Assembly (NCBI RefSeq): GCF_963580165.1
Contig: NZ_CAUZLM010000001.1
Span: 62,001 to 126,000, forward strand
Direction of reading: 5' to 3'
Origin: Fructobacillus evanidus
Lineage (GTDB): Bacteria > Bacillota > Bacilli > Lactobacillales > Lactobacillaceae
Length of the DNA: 64,000 nucleotides
The notes under the pieces are model-generated. The model had not been told where the DNA came from. It was given only the letters and a program-made list of their open reading frames with translations, and searched no databases. How positions within the stretch are numbered: the stretch's first letter is position 1; each line of letters begins with the position of its first letter. Positions 14,773-22,802 of this stretch are shown here, piece by piece. The translations under genes were made by a program, and so were the position numbers.

Positions 14773-16646
14773 TGGAACAAGGAACGATGATTGATCACCG
14801 CTACCGAGTAGTGCGCCCTCTGGGCGGTGGTGGCATGGCCAATGTCTACCAAGCTTTTGATACTTATTTAAACCGTGATGTCACGTTGAAGATGATTCGG
14901 CTGGATATCAAAGATCAGCCTGATGCCGTTGAACGCTTTCAACGCGAGGCAAAATCAGCAACCGCTTTAATCAATGACCATATTGTACAGGTTTACGATG
15001 CCGGCGAGTTTGATGGTTCTTCTTATTTGGTGATGGAATATGTTGATGGAATGGACCTGAAGGATTATACCCAGGCGCATTTTCCAATTCCTTACCACAA
15101 AGTGGTTGATATTATGGAGCAAATCCTGGATGCGGTGGCTGCGGCTCACCGTGCCGGCATTATCCATCGTGATTTGAAGCCACAAAATATCTTGATTGAT
15201 CGCCAGGGTCAAGTGAAGATTACTGATTTTGGGATTGCGACCGCCAGAAAATCGCAATCATTGACTCAGGTGCATACGGTAATTGGTTCTATTCATTACC
15301 TCGCACCGGAACTGCCAATCGGGCAGCACGCTTCCGCTCAGTCTGATATTTATGCGCTGGGTGTAATTTTGTATGAATTGCTGACAAATCAGGTGCCATA
15401 TCAAGGGGATACTCCTGAGCAAGTGGCCTATAAGCATGGGAATACGCCCATGCCTTTTGTGCGCGATTTTGATAGTCAGGTGCCTCAGCCATTGGAAAAT
15501 GTTATTTTGCGGGCAACTGCTAAGAATCCGGCAGACCGTTATTTTTCCGCGGAAGATATGGCTGATGATTTGAGGACTTCGTTGTCCAAACGGCGAGCGC
15601 AAGAAGCACGCTATGTCCCAGAAACCTCTGATGAAACACGTTTGGTCGATACTGATTTATCTGACCGGCCATATGTAGCTGATCCTGATACTTTAAAGGA
15701 TCCTGAGGAAGGCAAATCAGTCACTGATCAAATTATTGATTACGCTAAGCAGGGGATGTCAATCAAGGATATCGCAGCGAAGGTGGATCGGACGCCAAAG
15801 TTTGTTCGTCAGGTTTTGTCGAAGAATGGGGTTAAGTACAAGTCAGCTAAAAAATGGGTCGTTTCTTTAGTGATGTTGGCGTTGTTGCTAGCTGGTATCG
15901 GTGGTGCGAGCTATTTTGAAAGTAATTACGTTACCATGCCGGATGTGACCAACATGTCGGTCAACCAAGCAGAAAGTAAGCTTTCTAATGTTGGTTTGAC
16001 GGTATCAAGCCCAACTTATACGTCATCCAAGACGGTGGCTAAGGGTCAAGTTATCAAAACAAAGCCTGGGTCAGGAGCTTATCTGCAGAAGGGTGCCTCC
16101 GTTTCCTTGGTGGTTTCTTCTGGTGGTGATAAGGTCACCCTAGCGGACTATAGCGGTTGGAGCTATGGTGAGGCAGCGGCACAATTAAGTAGCCAAGGCT
16201 TCACGGTTAAGCGGAAAAATCAGGCCAGTTCAGATGTTGCCAGTGGGGAAGTCATTTCCCAGTCAGTTGCGGCCTTTACCTCGGTTGATCCAAGTTCAAC
16301 GACGATTACCTTAACGGTTTCAACCGGACCAAACAAGGTTCAGGTACCAAACTTGGTTGGTAAGAGCCAAAGCGATGCTGTTAGTTGGGCAAATTCTAAC
16401 CATATTCAGTTGAACTTTAACGTTACAAGTTCCAGCCAGCCAAGTGGTCAAGTGGTTGCCCAGGATACACCATCTGGGTCACAAATTACCGCTGATAAGA
16501 CGGTCACGTTGACAATTTCTTCTGGTCAAGAGAGCAACTCGAATAGTAGTTCCAATAGCAGCAATAATAATTCAAATAGCAGTTCGTCGAGCTCCTCTTC
16601 TTCAAGTTCCTCATCGTCATCATCTTCTGCAACTAATAATCATTAG
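14772..16646 (+). CDS. pknB: PASTA-domain serine/threonine kinase PknB/PrkC
   Basis: This encodes 624 residues. The kinase domain (about 10-275) has GGGGMANVYQ, the VTLKMI lysine, HRDLKPQNIL and DFGIA, so it should be active. A cytoplasmic linker (about 276-360) contains a predicted helix-turn-helix-like segment, MSIKDIAAKVDRTPKFVRQV (about 329-348). One membrane helix (about 362-382) follows, then three extracellular PASTA repeats (about 387-453, 454-520, 521-587), which sense cell-wall muropeptides or lipid II in relatives. The last 37 residues are only Ser, Asn, a few others, with 17 serines in a row. The kinase controls wall growth and division. Two features, the linker motif and the polyserine tail, are unusual. 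Confidence 0.95.
   Translation: MEQGTMIDHRYRVVRPLGGGGMANVYQAFDTYLNRDVTLKMIRLDIKDQPDAVERFQREAKSATALINDHIVQVYDAGEFDGSSYLVMEYVDGMDLKDYTQAHFPIPYHKVVDIMEQILDAVAAAHRAGIIHRDLKPQNILIDRQGQVKITDFGIATARKSQSLTQVHTVIGSIHYLAPELPIGQHASAQSDIYALGVILYELLTNQVPYQGDTPEQVAYKHGNTPMPFVRDFDSQVPQPLENVILRATAKNPADRYFSAEDMADDLRTSLSKRRAQEARYVPETSDETRLVDTDLSDRPYVADPDTLKDPEEGKSVTDQIIDYAKQGMSIKDIAAKVDRTPKFVRQVLSKNGVKYKSAKKWVVSLVMLALLLAGIGGASYFESNYVTMPDVTNMSVNQAESKLSNVGLTVSSPTYTSSKTVAKGQVIKTKPGSGAYLQKGASVSLVVSSGGDKVTLADYSGWSYGEAAAQLSSQGFTVKRKNQASSDVASGEVISQSVAAFTSVDPSSTTITLTVSTGPNKVQVPNLVGKSQSDAVSWANSNHIQLNFNVTSSSQPSGQVVAQDTPSGSQITADKTVTLTISSGQESNSNSSSNSSNNNSNSSSSSSSSSSSSSSSSSATNNH
16578..16628 (+). repeat. Polyserine codon run at the end of pknB
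   Basis: Seventeen consecutive serine codons using AGC, AGT, TCG, TCC, TCT and TCA in mixed order, so the DNA is not a simple repeat although the protein is. It ends the extracellular tail of PknB. Confidence 0.9.
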
Positions 16647-16673
16647 TTTTGATTTTTGATTGATAGCGCTGTT

Positions 16674-16700
16674 AAAAAGCCACTTTTTAGTGGCTTTTTT
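16674..16700 (+). terminator. Terminator after pknB
   Basis: AAAAAGCCACT pairs exactly with AGTGGCTTTTT around four T's, followed by T. Confidence 0.88.
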
Positions 16701-16788
16701 GATTGGAAATCAGGTTCTTGAAGGGGATGTTTTCTTTTCTTTTTGGTTAGAATTTTATTTTTGGTACGCACTGGAATTTTTAAAAATA

Positions 16789-16797
16789 TGCTATACT
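16789..16797 (+). promoter_or_regulatory. Extended -10 promoter of rsgA, next to the start codon
   Basis: TGCTATACT (TATACT 16792-16797). Only six bases separate it from the ATG at 16804, which would make the first base of the ATG the likely transcription start. No good -35 is seen. Confidence 0.55.
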
Positions 16798-16803
16798 AAG
16801 CGT

Positions 16804-17709
16804 ATGAAAACAGGACGGATTATTCGGTCATTGGCCGGCTACTATGACATTATGATGGATGACGGGGTTGTCGAACGCACGCGAGCGCGGGGACAATTCC
16901 GGCAAAAAAACCACCGCCCCCTAGTCGGCGATTTTGCTGATTTTGAATCGGAAAATGGCGAGGGTTTTATTTGGGCACTGCATGATCGAAAAAACGATTT
17001 GGTGCGTCCGCCCATTGCCAATGTTGATTTAGCGATTGTGGTCACTTCGGTGGTTGAACCTGCTTTTTCTCAAAACTTGTTAGACCGGCAATTGGTGGCA
17101 CTCGAGGCAGCCGGCGTAAAGCCCGTTCTCTATTTTTCAAAGATGGATTTGCTTGAACCGACTGCCCGGCAGGACTTCGAGACAACCTTAGCCGAATATC
17201 GCACGATTGGTTACGATGTCATTGTCTCTGACGAAGATGTTCCCTCCGCTTTTCGGCCAATTTTGAAAAATCAGGTTGTGGTCGCAATGGGCCAAACTGG
17301 AGCGGGTAAGTCAACGTTGCTCAATACTTTGGCACCAGAATTGCAACTAGAAACGGGTGCTGTCTCAAAAGCACTGTCTCGTGGGAAACATACGACCCGG
17401 CAAGTATCCTTGATTTTGGTACCAGCTTTTGAGGCTTTGATTGCTGATACACCAGGTTTCTCATCCTATGAAGTCTTTGACTTTCCGGTTGAGGAGTTGG
17501 GAAATTATTTCCCTGAAATTAAGGCAGTCAGCGGTCAGTGTCGTTTTCGGACCTGTTCGCACATTAATGAACCTGGCTGTGCGGTGAAAGAGGGGGTTGC
17601 CCTTGGCAGTATTTCACAGGCACGGTATAATAGTTACGAACTGTTTTATCAAATTATTAAAGGAAAACGGCCAGTCTATCAAAAGACGAGCCAAAAATGG
17701 CGTCAGTAA
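16804..17709 (+). CDS. rsgA: Ribosome small-subunit GTPase RsgA
   Basis: This encodes 301 residues. The frame is open upstream, but MKTGRIIRSLAGYYDI aligns with the known N-terminus of the family, so the start is at 16804. The OB fold (1-70) is followed by a circularly permuted GTPase with FSKMD (G4), GQTGAGKSTLLN (G1) and ADTPGFSS (G3), then the zinc site of Cys-His residues in CRFRTCSHINEPGCAV. RsgA (YloQ) tests 30S maturation and releases from the subunit on GTP hydrolysis. There is no Shine-Dalgarno, and the -10 box abuts the start, pointing to a leaderless mRNA. Confidence 0.95.
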   Translation: MKTGRIIRSLAGYYDIMMDDGVVERTRARGQFRQKNHRPLVGDFADFESENGEGFIWALHDRKNDLVRPPIANVDLAIVVTSVVEPAFSQNLLDRQLVALEAAGVKPVLYFSKMDLLEPTARQDFETTLAEYRTIGYDVIVSDEDVPSAFRPILKNQVVVAMGQTGAGKSTLLNTLAPELQLETGAVSKALSRGKHTTRQVSLILVPAFEALIADTPGFSSYEVFDFPVEELGNYFPEIKAVSGQCRFRTCSHINEPGCAVKEGVALGSISQARYNSYELFYQIIKGKRPVYQKTSQKWRQ

Positions 17710-17774
17710 AAAGGTCAATTGTCTGTTCGACAATGACTTCGTTAAATTCTGATTGCTAAGGAAAAGAGGAAAAC

Positions 17775-18431
17775 ATGGCAGGGATTATTGCTCCATCAAT
17801 TTTGAGTGCAGATGTCACCAAGTTAGGCGAAGACGTCGCTTTGGTGGAAAAGGCTGGTGCGAAGTATTTGCACGTCGACTTGATGGACGGTTCATTTGTT
17901 CCATCGATGGCTTACGGTCCAGCTTGGGTAAAGCAATTACGGCCACAAACTGATTTGTTCTTGGATGTTCATTTGATGGCTGTCCACCCAGAAAACCATG
18001 TTGAAGAATTGGCTGAAGCTGGTGCTGATTTAATCGGTGTTCACGTAGAAGCAACGCCACATATTCACCGCGTTTTGCAAATGATTAAGGCTGCCGGTGT
18101 GAAGGCAGAAGTTGTTATTAATCCTGGAACGCCAGTTTCAGCAATTGTTCCTGTATTAGGAATGGTGGATCAGGTCTTGGTCATGACGGTTAACCCTGGC
18201 TTCGGTGGCCAAGCCTTCTTGCCAGAAATGGTTGAAAAGATTAAGGAATTGACTGCTTATAAGCAAGACAACGGCTTGGACTATGACATCGAAGTTGACG
18301 GTGGTATTAACGATAAGACCATTGCTTTGACGGCCGCGGCCGGTGCTAACGTCTTTGTTGCTGGTTCATATGTTTACGACAAGAAGGATCCAGCTGCTAA
18401 GGTGGCCAAGTTGTTAGATTTAACAAAGTAA
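17775..18431 (+). CDS. rpe: Ribulose-phosphate 3-epimerase
   Basis: This encodes 218 residues with AAAGAGGAAA before the ATG. It interconverts ribulose 5-phosphate and xylulose 5-phosphate, a step that heterofermenters need for the phosphoketolase route. Metal-site and phosphate-site stretches are clear: APSILSAD, HVDLMDGSFVPS, DVHLM, MTVNPGFGGQAF and EVDGGIND. Its codons (GTT, AAG, CCA) look like those of a highly expressed gene. It lies in the conserved rsgA-rpe-thiN order and ends at a terminator. Confidence 0.97.
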   Translation: MAGIIAPSILSADVTKLGEDVALVEKAGAKYLHVDLMDGSFVPSMAYGPAWVKQLRPQTDLFLDVHLMAVHPENHVEELAEAGADLIGVHVEATPHIHRVLQMIKAAGVKAEVVINPGTPVSAIVPVLGMVDQVLVMTVNPGFGGQAFLPEMVEKIKELTAYKQDNGLDYDIEVDGGINDKTIALTAAAGANVFVAGSYVYDKKDPAAKVAKLLDLTK

Positions 18432-18462
18432 ATCAGCAACTCTATTAAATAATCATTAAGAA

Positions 18463-18494
18463 CGGGCTAAGCAAATTTTTGCTTGGCCTTTTTC
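18463..18494 (+). terminator. Terminator between rpe and thiN
   Basis: GGCTAAGCAA pairs with TTGCTTGGCC (one mismatch) across an AT loop, then five T's. It may be partial, since thiN starts only 20 bases later without a clear promoter of its own. Confidence 0.7.
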
Positions 18495-18513
18495 GAAAAG
18501 AAAGGATGCACGG

Positions 18514-19188
18514 ATGCGGATTAATATCTTAGCCGGAGGTCCGACTGAATTTTGGCCTGACGATATTTTTGAGCAAGAAGGCCAATGGTTGGGTGCTGAT
18601 CGTGGGGCCTGGTACTTAATGCAGGCTGGGATGGATTTTCAAACGGTGGTGGGTGACTTTGATTCTTTGACAAAGAGTGAGTTTGAGGAAGTTATTAGTC
18701 ATTTGGAAGCCAACCATGTCTATCGTTTTCCACCCGAAAAGGACTTTACGGATACGCAGCTAGCCATTAAGGCTGCCGCTAGCCTTGGTGCAGATGAAAT
18801 CAGAGTTTACGGGGCCACCGGTGGCCGTCTCGATCATCTTTTGGCTAATTTAACCTTTCCGGCAATGGATGGCTTTGATGAATTGGCTCAAGAAATTGAC
18901 TTGCCGGATTTGGCCGAACGAGTTGCACTGGTTGATAAGCAAAATGTTATTTCCTATTTGTTGCCTGGTCAAAAGGTGGTTAAGCACATTGAGGGGATGA
19001 AATATCTTGGTTTTATGCCATTGGGTATAGTTGATAATTTGAAAATCATTGATGCTAAGTATACCTTGACACAGCCTAAAAGTAGGGCTATAATGTGGTC
19101 ATCAAATGAATTTATTAATGAATTGGTCCACTTGTCTTTTGACAGCGGAATCATGATTGTTACTCAGAGTAAAGATGGAGGTAAGTAA
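18514..19188 (+). CDS. thiN: Thiamine pyrophosphokinase
   Basis: This encodes 224 residues, with GAAAGGATG upstream of the ATG. It transfers pyrophosphate from ATP to thiamine, making thiamine pyrophosphate, the cofactor of phosphoketolase and other enzymes. Signatures are GADRGAWYL, VGDFDSL, PPEKDFTDTQLAI and GATGGRLDHLLANL. It directly abuts trxA: the stop TAA ends at 19188 and trxA's ATG begins at 19189. Confidence 0.93.
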   Translation: MRINILAGGPTEFWPDDIFEQEGQWLGADRGAWYLMQAGMDFQTVVGDFDSLTKSEFEEVISHLEANHVYRFPPEKDFTDTQLAIKAAASLGADEIRVYGATGGRLDHLLANLTFPAMDGFDELAQEIDLPDLAERVALVDKQNVISYLLPGQKVVKHIEGMKYLGFMPLGIVDNLKIIDAKYTLTQPKSRAIMWSSNEFINELVHLSFDSGIMIVTQSKDGGK

Positions 19189-19506
19189 ATGGCTGTAACA
19201 GCAATTACTGACGCAAATTTCGAAAAAGAAACCGCCACTGGCGTTGCCATTACAGATTTTTGGGCAACTTGGTGTGGTCCTTGCAAGATGCAATCACCCG
19301 TTTTAGACGCCTTGTCTGATGAAGATGCTACAAAGAACATCAACTTTTACAAGGTTGATGTCGATGAAAACAAGGAAACGGCCGCTAACTTTGGCATCCG
19401 TGCAATCCCAACTTTGGTCGTCACAAAGGATGGTCAGGCTGTTGAACGGATTACTGGTTTCCACAATAAAGAGCAATTAGCTCAAATTTTGCAAAAGTAC
19501 GCATAA
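19189..19506 (+). CDS. trxA: Thioredoxin
   Basis: This encodes 105 residues. It has the active site WATWCGPCK (about Cys 29 and Cys 32) and the cis-proline IRAIPTLVV. The ribosome site GGAGG lies within the end of thiN, and the genes abut, so it is co-expressed with thiN. It reduces disulphides in cytoplasmic proteins. Its insertion between thiN and rpmB is not part of the common Firmicutes order of this block. Confidence 0.96.
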   Translation: MAVTAITDANFEKETATGVAITDFWATWCGPCKMQSPVLDALSDEDATKNINFYKVDVDENKETAANFGIRAIPTLVVTKDGQAVERITGFHNKEQLAQILQKYA

Positions 19507-19530
19507 TTAAAAAAAGAATTTGTTTTGATG

Positions 19531-19566
19531 GAGATGCCGGCAATGATTGTGTCGGCATCTCTTTTA
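19531..19566 (+). terminator. Terminator of thiN-trxA
   Basis: GAGATGCCG (19531-19539) pairs exactly with CGGCATCTC (19553-19561) across a 13-base loop, then TTTT. Confidence 0.85.
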
Positions 19567-19676
19567 TATTTTCTGAGAATTAGTCTTTAAGTAAGATAGT
19601 AGAAAATCAGTTTTGCTGAATGGCGATTTTCGCTGGATGCCGGTTGGGCGTCGGCTGGCAAAGTTTACAATTGGCT

Positions 19677-19705
19677 TTGCCTTTACTGCTTGAATTGGTT
19701 ATACT
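19677..19705 (+). promoter_or_regulatory. Upstream promoter in the trxA-rpmB gap
   Basis: TTGCCT (19677-19682), 17-base spacer, TATACT (19700-19705). It would give rpmB a leader of about 200 bases. The 405-base gap (19507-19911) holds this, a second promoter at 19824, the trxA terminator and one AAAATCAG; I see no gene in it. Confidence 0.55.
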
Positions 19706-19823
19706 GGACTAGGAAAAGCTTTAGTATAAGTCGTTTTCTGGATAAATAGTGGGTAAAGGACTCGTGTAGAGCGAATTAGTTTTGAAATTAAGGTTGTACT
19801 GATAGTTAAATCTGTTTCTGCTC

Positions 19824-19852
19824 TTGCTAAAGGTCTTTTATTCTGGTAAAAT
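19824..19852 (+). promoter_or_regulatory. Second promoter of rpmB
   Basis: TTGCTA (19824-19829), 17-base spacer, TAAAAT (19847-19852), about 60 bases before the rpmB ATG. Confidence 0.55.
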
Positions 19853-19911
19853 ATTGTATTGTTGATAAGAAGAGCATGAACAATACCTCGGCTCGGATAG
19901 GAGGGTCAGAC

Positions 19912-20112
19912 ATGGCAAAAGATGCAATTACTGGTGCACGCACCCGTTTTGGTAATCAACGTTCACACGCCTTGAATTCAAGTCGTCGTAGCTGGAAGCC
20001 AAACTTGCAAAAGGTTACTGTTAAGATTAACGGTTCCGCACCTAAGAAAGTTTACTTAACGGCACGTACTTTGAAGGCCGGATTGAAGAACGGCTCAATC
20101 GAACGTGTTTAA
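19912..20112 (+). CDS. rpmB: Ribosomal protein L28
   Basis: This encodes 66 residues. I took the ATG at 19912 after GATAGGAGGGTCAGAC; the frame's ATG at 19876 would add 12 atypical residues. The sequence MAKDAITGARTRFGNQRSHA, followed by SSRRSWKPNLQKV and VYLTARTLKAGLKNG, is typical of bacterial L28 without zinc cysteines (the C- form). It is a 50S subunit protein, here with two tandem promoters and its own terminator. Confidence 0.95.
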   Translation: MAKDAITGARTRFGNQRSHALNSSRRSWKPNLQKVTVKINGSAPKKVYLTARTLKAGLKNGSIERV

Positions 20113-20139
20113 AAACCACCACTTGACGGTGGTTTTTTT
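20111..20139 (+). terminator. Terminator of rpmB
   Basis: AAAAACCACC pairs exactly with GGTGGTTTTT across a 7-base loop, plus extra T's. Confidence 0.9.
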
Positions 20140-20291
20140 ATTATCAGTTGGTAATGACTGATTTGAGTCATTTGGCAACTGATTTTTACCATCAATAGAG
20201 AGTATGACAAAAGGCACGAAGCCACCGGTTGGCAAATTAGAACCTTTTCTTAGAACATGGTAAAATAGGATTATCGTAAACAGAAAGGAAC

Positions 20292-20310
20292 GTGGAGCTT
20301 TTTGCTCCAC
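20292..20310 (+). promoter_or_regulatory. Hairpin between ribosome site and start codon of yloU
   Basis: GTGGAGC (20292-20298), TTTTT, GCTCCAC (20304-20310) is a perfect 7-pair stem. The only Shine-Dalgarno (AAAGGAA, 20284-20290) lies on its 5' side and the ATG (20320) on its 3' side. Linear spacing is about 29 bases; with the hairpin folded it falls to about 10. Confidence 0.65.
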
Positions 20311-20319
20311 AACAACGTG

Positions 20320-20679
20320 ATGGCAATTAAGATTCAGACTCAAAATGGCGAGATCAAAATTGAAAACGACGTAATCGCGTCGGTTGTTGGTGGGGCCACA
20401 ATTGCCAACCCTGGTGTGGTTGGAATGGCTTCACGGGCTGCTTTGCGTGATGGTGTTAACCAGATTTTGAACCGGGAAAATTATGGCCGAGGTGTTGTCG
20501 TTTCACAAACGGACGCGGGTGTCATTGTGGATGTTTATATCGTTGTGCGTTATGGCATGAAGTTAGCAGAGATTTCCACATCGGTTCAGCGCAAGGTCAA
20601 GTATTATTTGGATAGTTATTTGGGAATTCATGTACCCGAAGTTAACGTAATTGTCCAAGGAATTGAAACCAAGGATTAA
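20320..20679 (+). CDS. yloU: Asp23/Gls24 family protein YloU
   Basis: This encodes 119 residues from the ATG at 20320 (MAIKIQTQNGEIKIENDVIA), the usual length and start for YloU-type Asp23 proteins. Family features are the conserved GGATIANPGVVGMASRAAL stretch and VDVYIVVRYGMKLAEI in the middle. Its place before the fatty-acid kinase gene fakA is widely conserved in Firmicutes; the role is not well defined but is linked to envelope homeostasis. An earlier in-frame TTG at 20302 lies in the hairpin loop and is an unlikely start. Confidence 0.9.
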   Translation: MAIKIQTQNGEIKIENDVIASVVGGATIANPGVVGMASRAALRDGVNQILNRENYGRGVVVSQTDAGVIVDVYIVVRYGMKLAEISTSVQRKVKYYLDSYLGIHVPEVNVIVQGIETKD

Positions 20680-20687
20680 AAAAGAAG

Positions 20688-22394
20688 ATGACTGCAGAAA
20701 AAATAATGACTATCACTGCTGCCGATTACGGCAAGATGGTCAATGCTGCCGCGGCCAAGTTGACCGCCAATGCGGAGAATATTAACAAGTTAAACGTTTT
20801 TCCGGTTCCCGATGGGGATACTGGGACCAATATGGCCATGTCAATGGCTTCCGGTGCACAATACGAGCGTGATGCCCAGGAAGAAACAGTTGGCGCCTTA
20901 GCAAAGGCGACGGCAAAGGGCCTCTTGATGGGGGCTCGTGGTAATTCTGGTGTGATTTTGTCACAAATCTTCCGTGGCATGGCTGACTCTTTGGCTGATA
21001 AGGATAACCTCTCAGCGAGAGATTTAGCCGATGCTTTGATGATGGCTGCCCAAGTCGCTTATAAATCAGTGATGAAGCCAACAGAAGGAACCATCTTAAC
21101 GGTGATTCGCGAATCCGCTGCGGCTGCTGACGAAGCGGCCAATGCTGGTGCTGATTTGCCAACGATGATGGACCGGGTTGCTCATGCTGCCCAGGTGGCA
21201 TTGGATAAGACCCCAGACCTGTTGCCTGTTTTGAAAGAAGTTGGTGTGGTCGATTCTGGTGGTCAGGGCCTTGTTTTGGTTTTGGCAGCCTTTGCTGAAG
21301 TGATTTCGGGTACGGTTTCAGAAGAAAACCTACAAACACCTGATAACGCAGAACTTGACCAGATGGTTTCAAAGTTGCATGCGGGTGCCCAAGCAAATGA
21401 ATCATTACGGCCAGAAGACATTAAGTATGGTTACTGTACGGAAGTTATGGTCGAAATTGGTAAGGGAACAACGGTTGAAAAGCCGTTTGACTACCAAACC
21501 TTTTATGATTACATTGCTGACAAGGGTGATTCACTTCTGGTTATCAATGATAAAGATGTCGTGAAGGTTCACGTTCACACGGAAGACCCCGGAGCGATTA
21601 TCCACTGGGGTGGTGAATTTGGTTCATTGGTCAAGGTTAAGGTTGATAACATGCGTGACCAACAGCAGGCCGTCATTGACGAACAGAAAAAAGAAGATCA
21701 AAAGAACCAGCAGGCTGCCCAGGAACAAAAACCAGCACCTGATGTAGCCGTCTTTGCCGTAGCAGCCGGTGATGGTGTTGCCCAACTATTCGATTCTTTG
21801 GGTGTTTACCAGGTGATTACTGGTGGTCAAACAATGAACCCCTCAACGGCTGATTTTGTTGAAGCGATTGAAAAGTCACAGGCAAAAGCAGCAATTATTT
21901 TGCCAAACAACTCGAATATTTTCTTGGCGGCTGACCAGGCAAAAGATTTGGTTGACGTGCCGGTTGAAGTGGTAAAGTCGCGGACAATCCAACAAGGTCT
22001 GACGGCGATGTTGGGCTACGACCCGGCTGCTTCGGTAACGGATAACCAAGAAGCCATGACTGAACAGTTGGCGACGGTTGTTTCTGGTCAGATTACTCAT
22101 TCGGTTCGTGATACGACTTTAAATGGCCAAACCATCAAAAAGGGTGATTGGCTTGGAATGGTTGATGGCGAAATCGTTGTGGTTGGCCAAAAGTTATTGG
22201 AAACAGCCAAGGATACTTTAGCCAAGATGTTAGATGATGATAGTGAAATTGTCACGATCATTACTGGTAAAGATGCCAAGAAGAAAGACATCAAAGCTTT
22301 GACGGAAGCAGTTGCCGAGCTTGATGAGGACTTGGAATGCGAAGTTCATGACGGTGGTCAGGACCTTTACCCATTTTTGCTGTCTGTTGAATAA
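20688..22394 (+). CDS. fakA: DAK2/DegV-linked fatty acid kinase FakA-like (YloV)
   Basis: This encodes 568 residues. The N-terminal DAK phosphatase-like ATP domain (about 10-205) has NVFPVPDGDTGTNMAMSM and LLMGARGNSGVILSQI, both nucleotide/Mg sites. The middle (about 235-330, EDIKYGYCTEVMVEIG) and the C-terminal YloV domain (about 350-568, ending DGGQDLYPFLLSVE) match FakA, which phosphorylates fatty acids carried by FakB/DegV proteins for phospholipid synthesis. A Gln/Lys-rich hinge (about 330-345) separates them. The ribosome site is weak, so it is probably coupled to yloU eight bases upstream. It ends the block at a strong terminator. Confidence 0.92.
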   Translation: MTAEKIMTITAADYGKMVNAAAAKLTANAENINKLNVFPVPDGDTGTNMAMSMASGAQYERDAQEETVGALAKATAKGLLMGARGNSGVILSQIFRGMADSLADKDNLSARDLADALMMAAQVAYKSVMKPTEGTILTVIRESAAAADEAANAGADLPTMMDRVAHAAQVALDKTPDLLPVLKEVGVVDSGGQGLVLVLAAFAEVISGTVSEENLQTPDNAELDQMVSKLHAGAQANESLRPEDIKYGYCTEVMVEIGKGTTVEKPFDYQTFYDYIADKGDSLLVINDKDVVKVHVHTEDPGAIIHWGGEFGSLVKVKVDNMRDQQQAVIDEQKKEDQKNQQAAQEQKPAPDVAVFAVAAGDGVAQLFDSLGVYQVITGGQTMNPSTADFVEAIEKSQAKAAIILPNNSNIFLAADQAKDLVDVPVEVVKSRTIQQGLTAMLGYDPAASVTDNQEAMTEQLATVVSGQITHSVRDTTLNGQTIKKGDWLGMVDGEIVVVGQKLLETAKDTLAKMLDDDSEIVTIITGKDAKKKDIKALTEAVAELDEDLECEVHDGGQDLYPFLLSVE

Positions 22395-22409
22395 AACAAA
22401 TCAACATAA

Positions 22410-22446
22410 TAAAAACGCCGACTATAGAAATTGGTCGGCGTTTTTT
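22410..22446. terminator. Terminator after fakA
   Basis: AAAACGCCGAC pairs exactly with GTCGGCGTTTT around a 12-base loop. A and T runs on either side let it also serve the convergent minus-strand gene ending at 22457. Confidence 0.88.
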
Positions 22447-22456
22447 GAATTAATTT

Positions 22457-22693
22457 TTAGTGGCCAATGGCGGCAATGGCAGCGTAGATGACGGAACCAG
22501 CCATCACAACAACCATGAAGATTGACATAATCCAAGTCCAAATTTGGAACCTGCTCTTCTTTTTCTTTTCAACCTTTGGAATTGGTCGCTTATCTAATTG
22601 ACGGATAACTTCTTCTTGAAGTTCGGTATCAACGTTTGTATTTTTCTGAACGGGTGTTTGACTTACTTTTTTCTTAGCTTTTTTTCTGGCCAT
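22457..22693 (-). CDS. Small basic one-helix membrane protein (DUF4044-like)
   Basis: This encodes about 78 residues starting MARKKAKKK; an ATG at 22708 and a TTG at 22705 are alternative starts, and the GGAG upstream fits the TTG best. The first 55 residues are polar and strongly basic; the C-terminus is KSRFQIWTWIMSIFMVVVMA plus a short hydrophobic end, one membrane helix. The KxxFQ-x-WTWIMS-x-FM pattern with the helix at the very end resembles DUF4044 proteins of Lactobacillales. It is convergent with fakA and divergent from the DUF3397 gene. Function unknown. Confidence 0.65.
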   Translation of the reverse strand: MARKKAKKKVSQTPVQKNTNVDTELQEEVIRQLDKRPIPKVEKKKKSRFQIWTWIMSIFMVVVMAGSVIYAAIAAIGH

Positions 22694-22802
22694 GATTGCT
22701 AGCAACATTCTCCTGAGTAATTTAAATTTATCATAACATATGCGAGGGTGAAATTGAAATTCTCAACTGACCTTGGTAAAGTTGACGAAGAGGTGAATGT
22801 TT

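Noticed and set aside
16660..16803. N-terminal 48-residue extension of rsgA
   Set aside because: The frame is open upstream, but it crosses the pknB terminator and the promoter, and the family N-terminus begins at 16804.
20782..21405. 207-residue minus-strand frame inside fakA
   Set aside because: Antisense shadow of a conserved gene; Pro/His/Gln-rich composition typical of out-of-frame reading.
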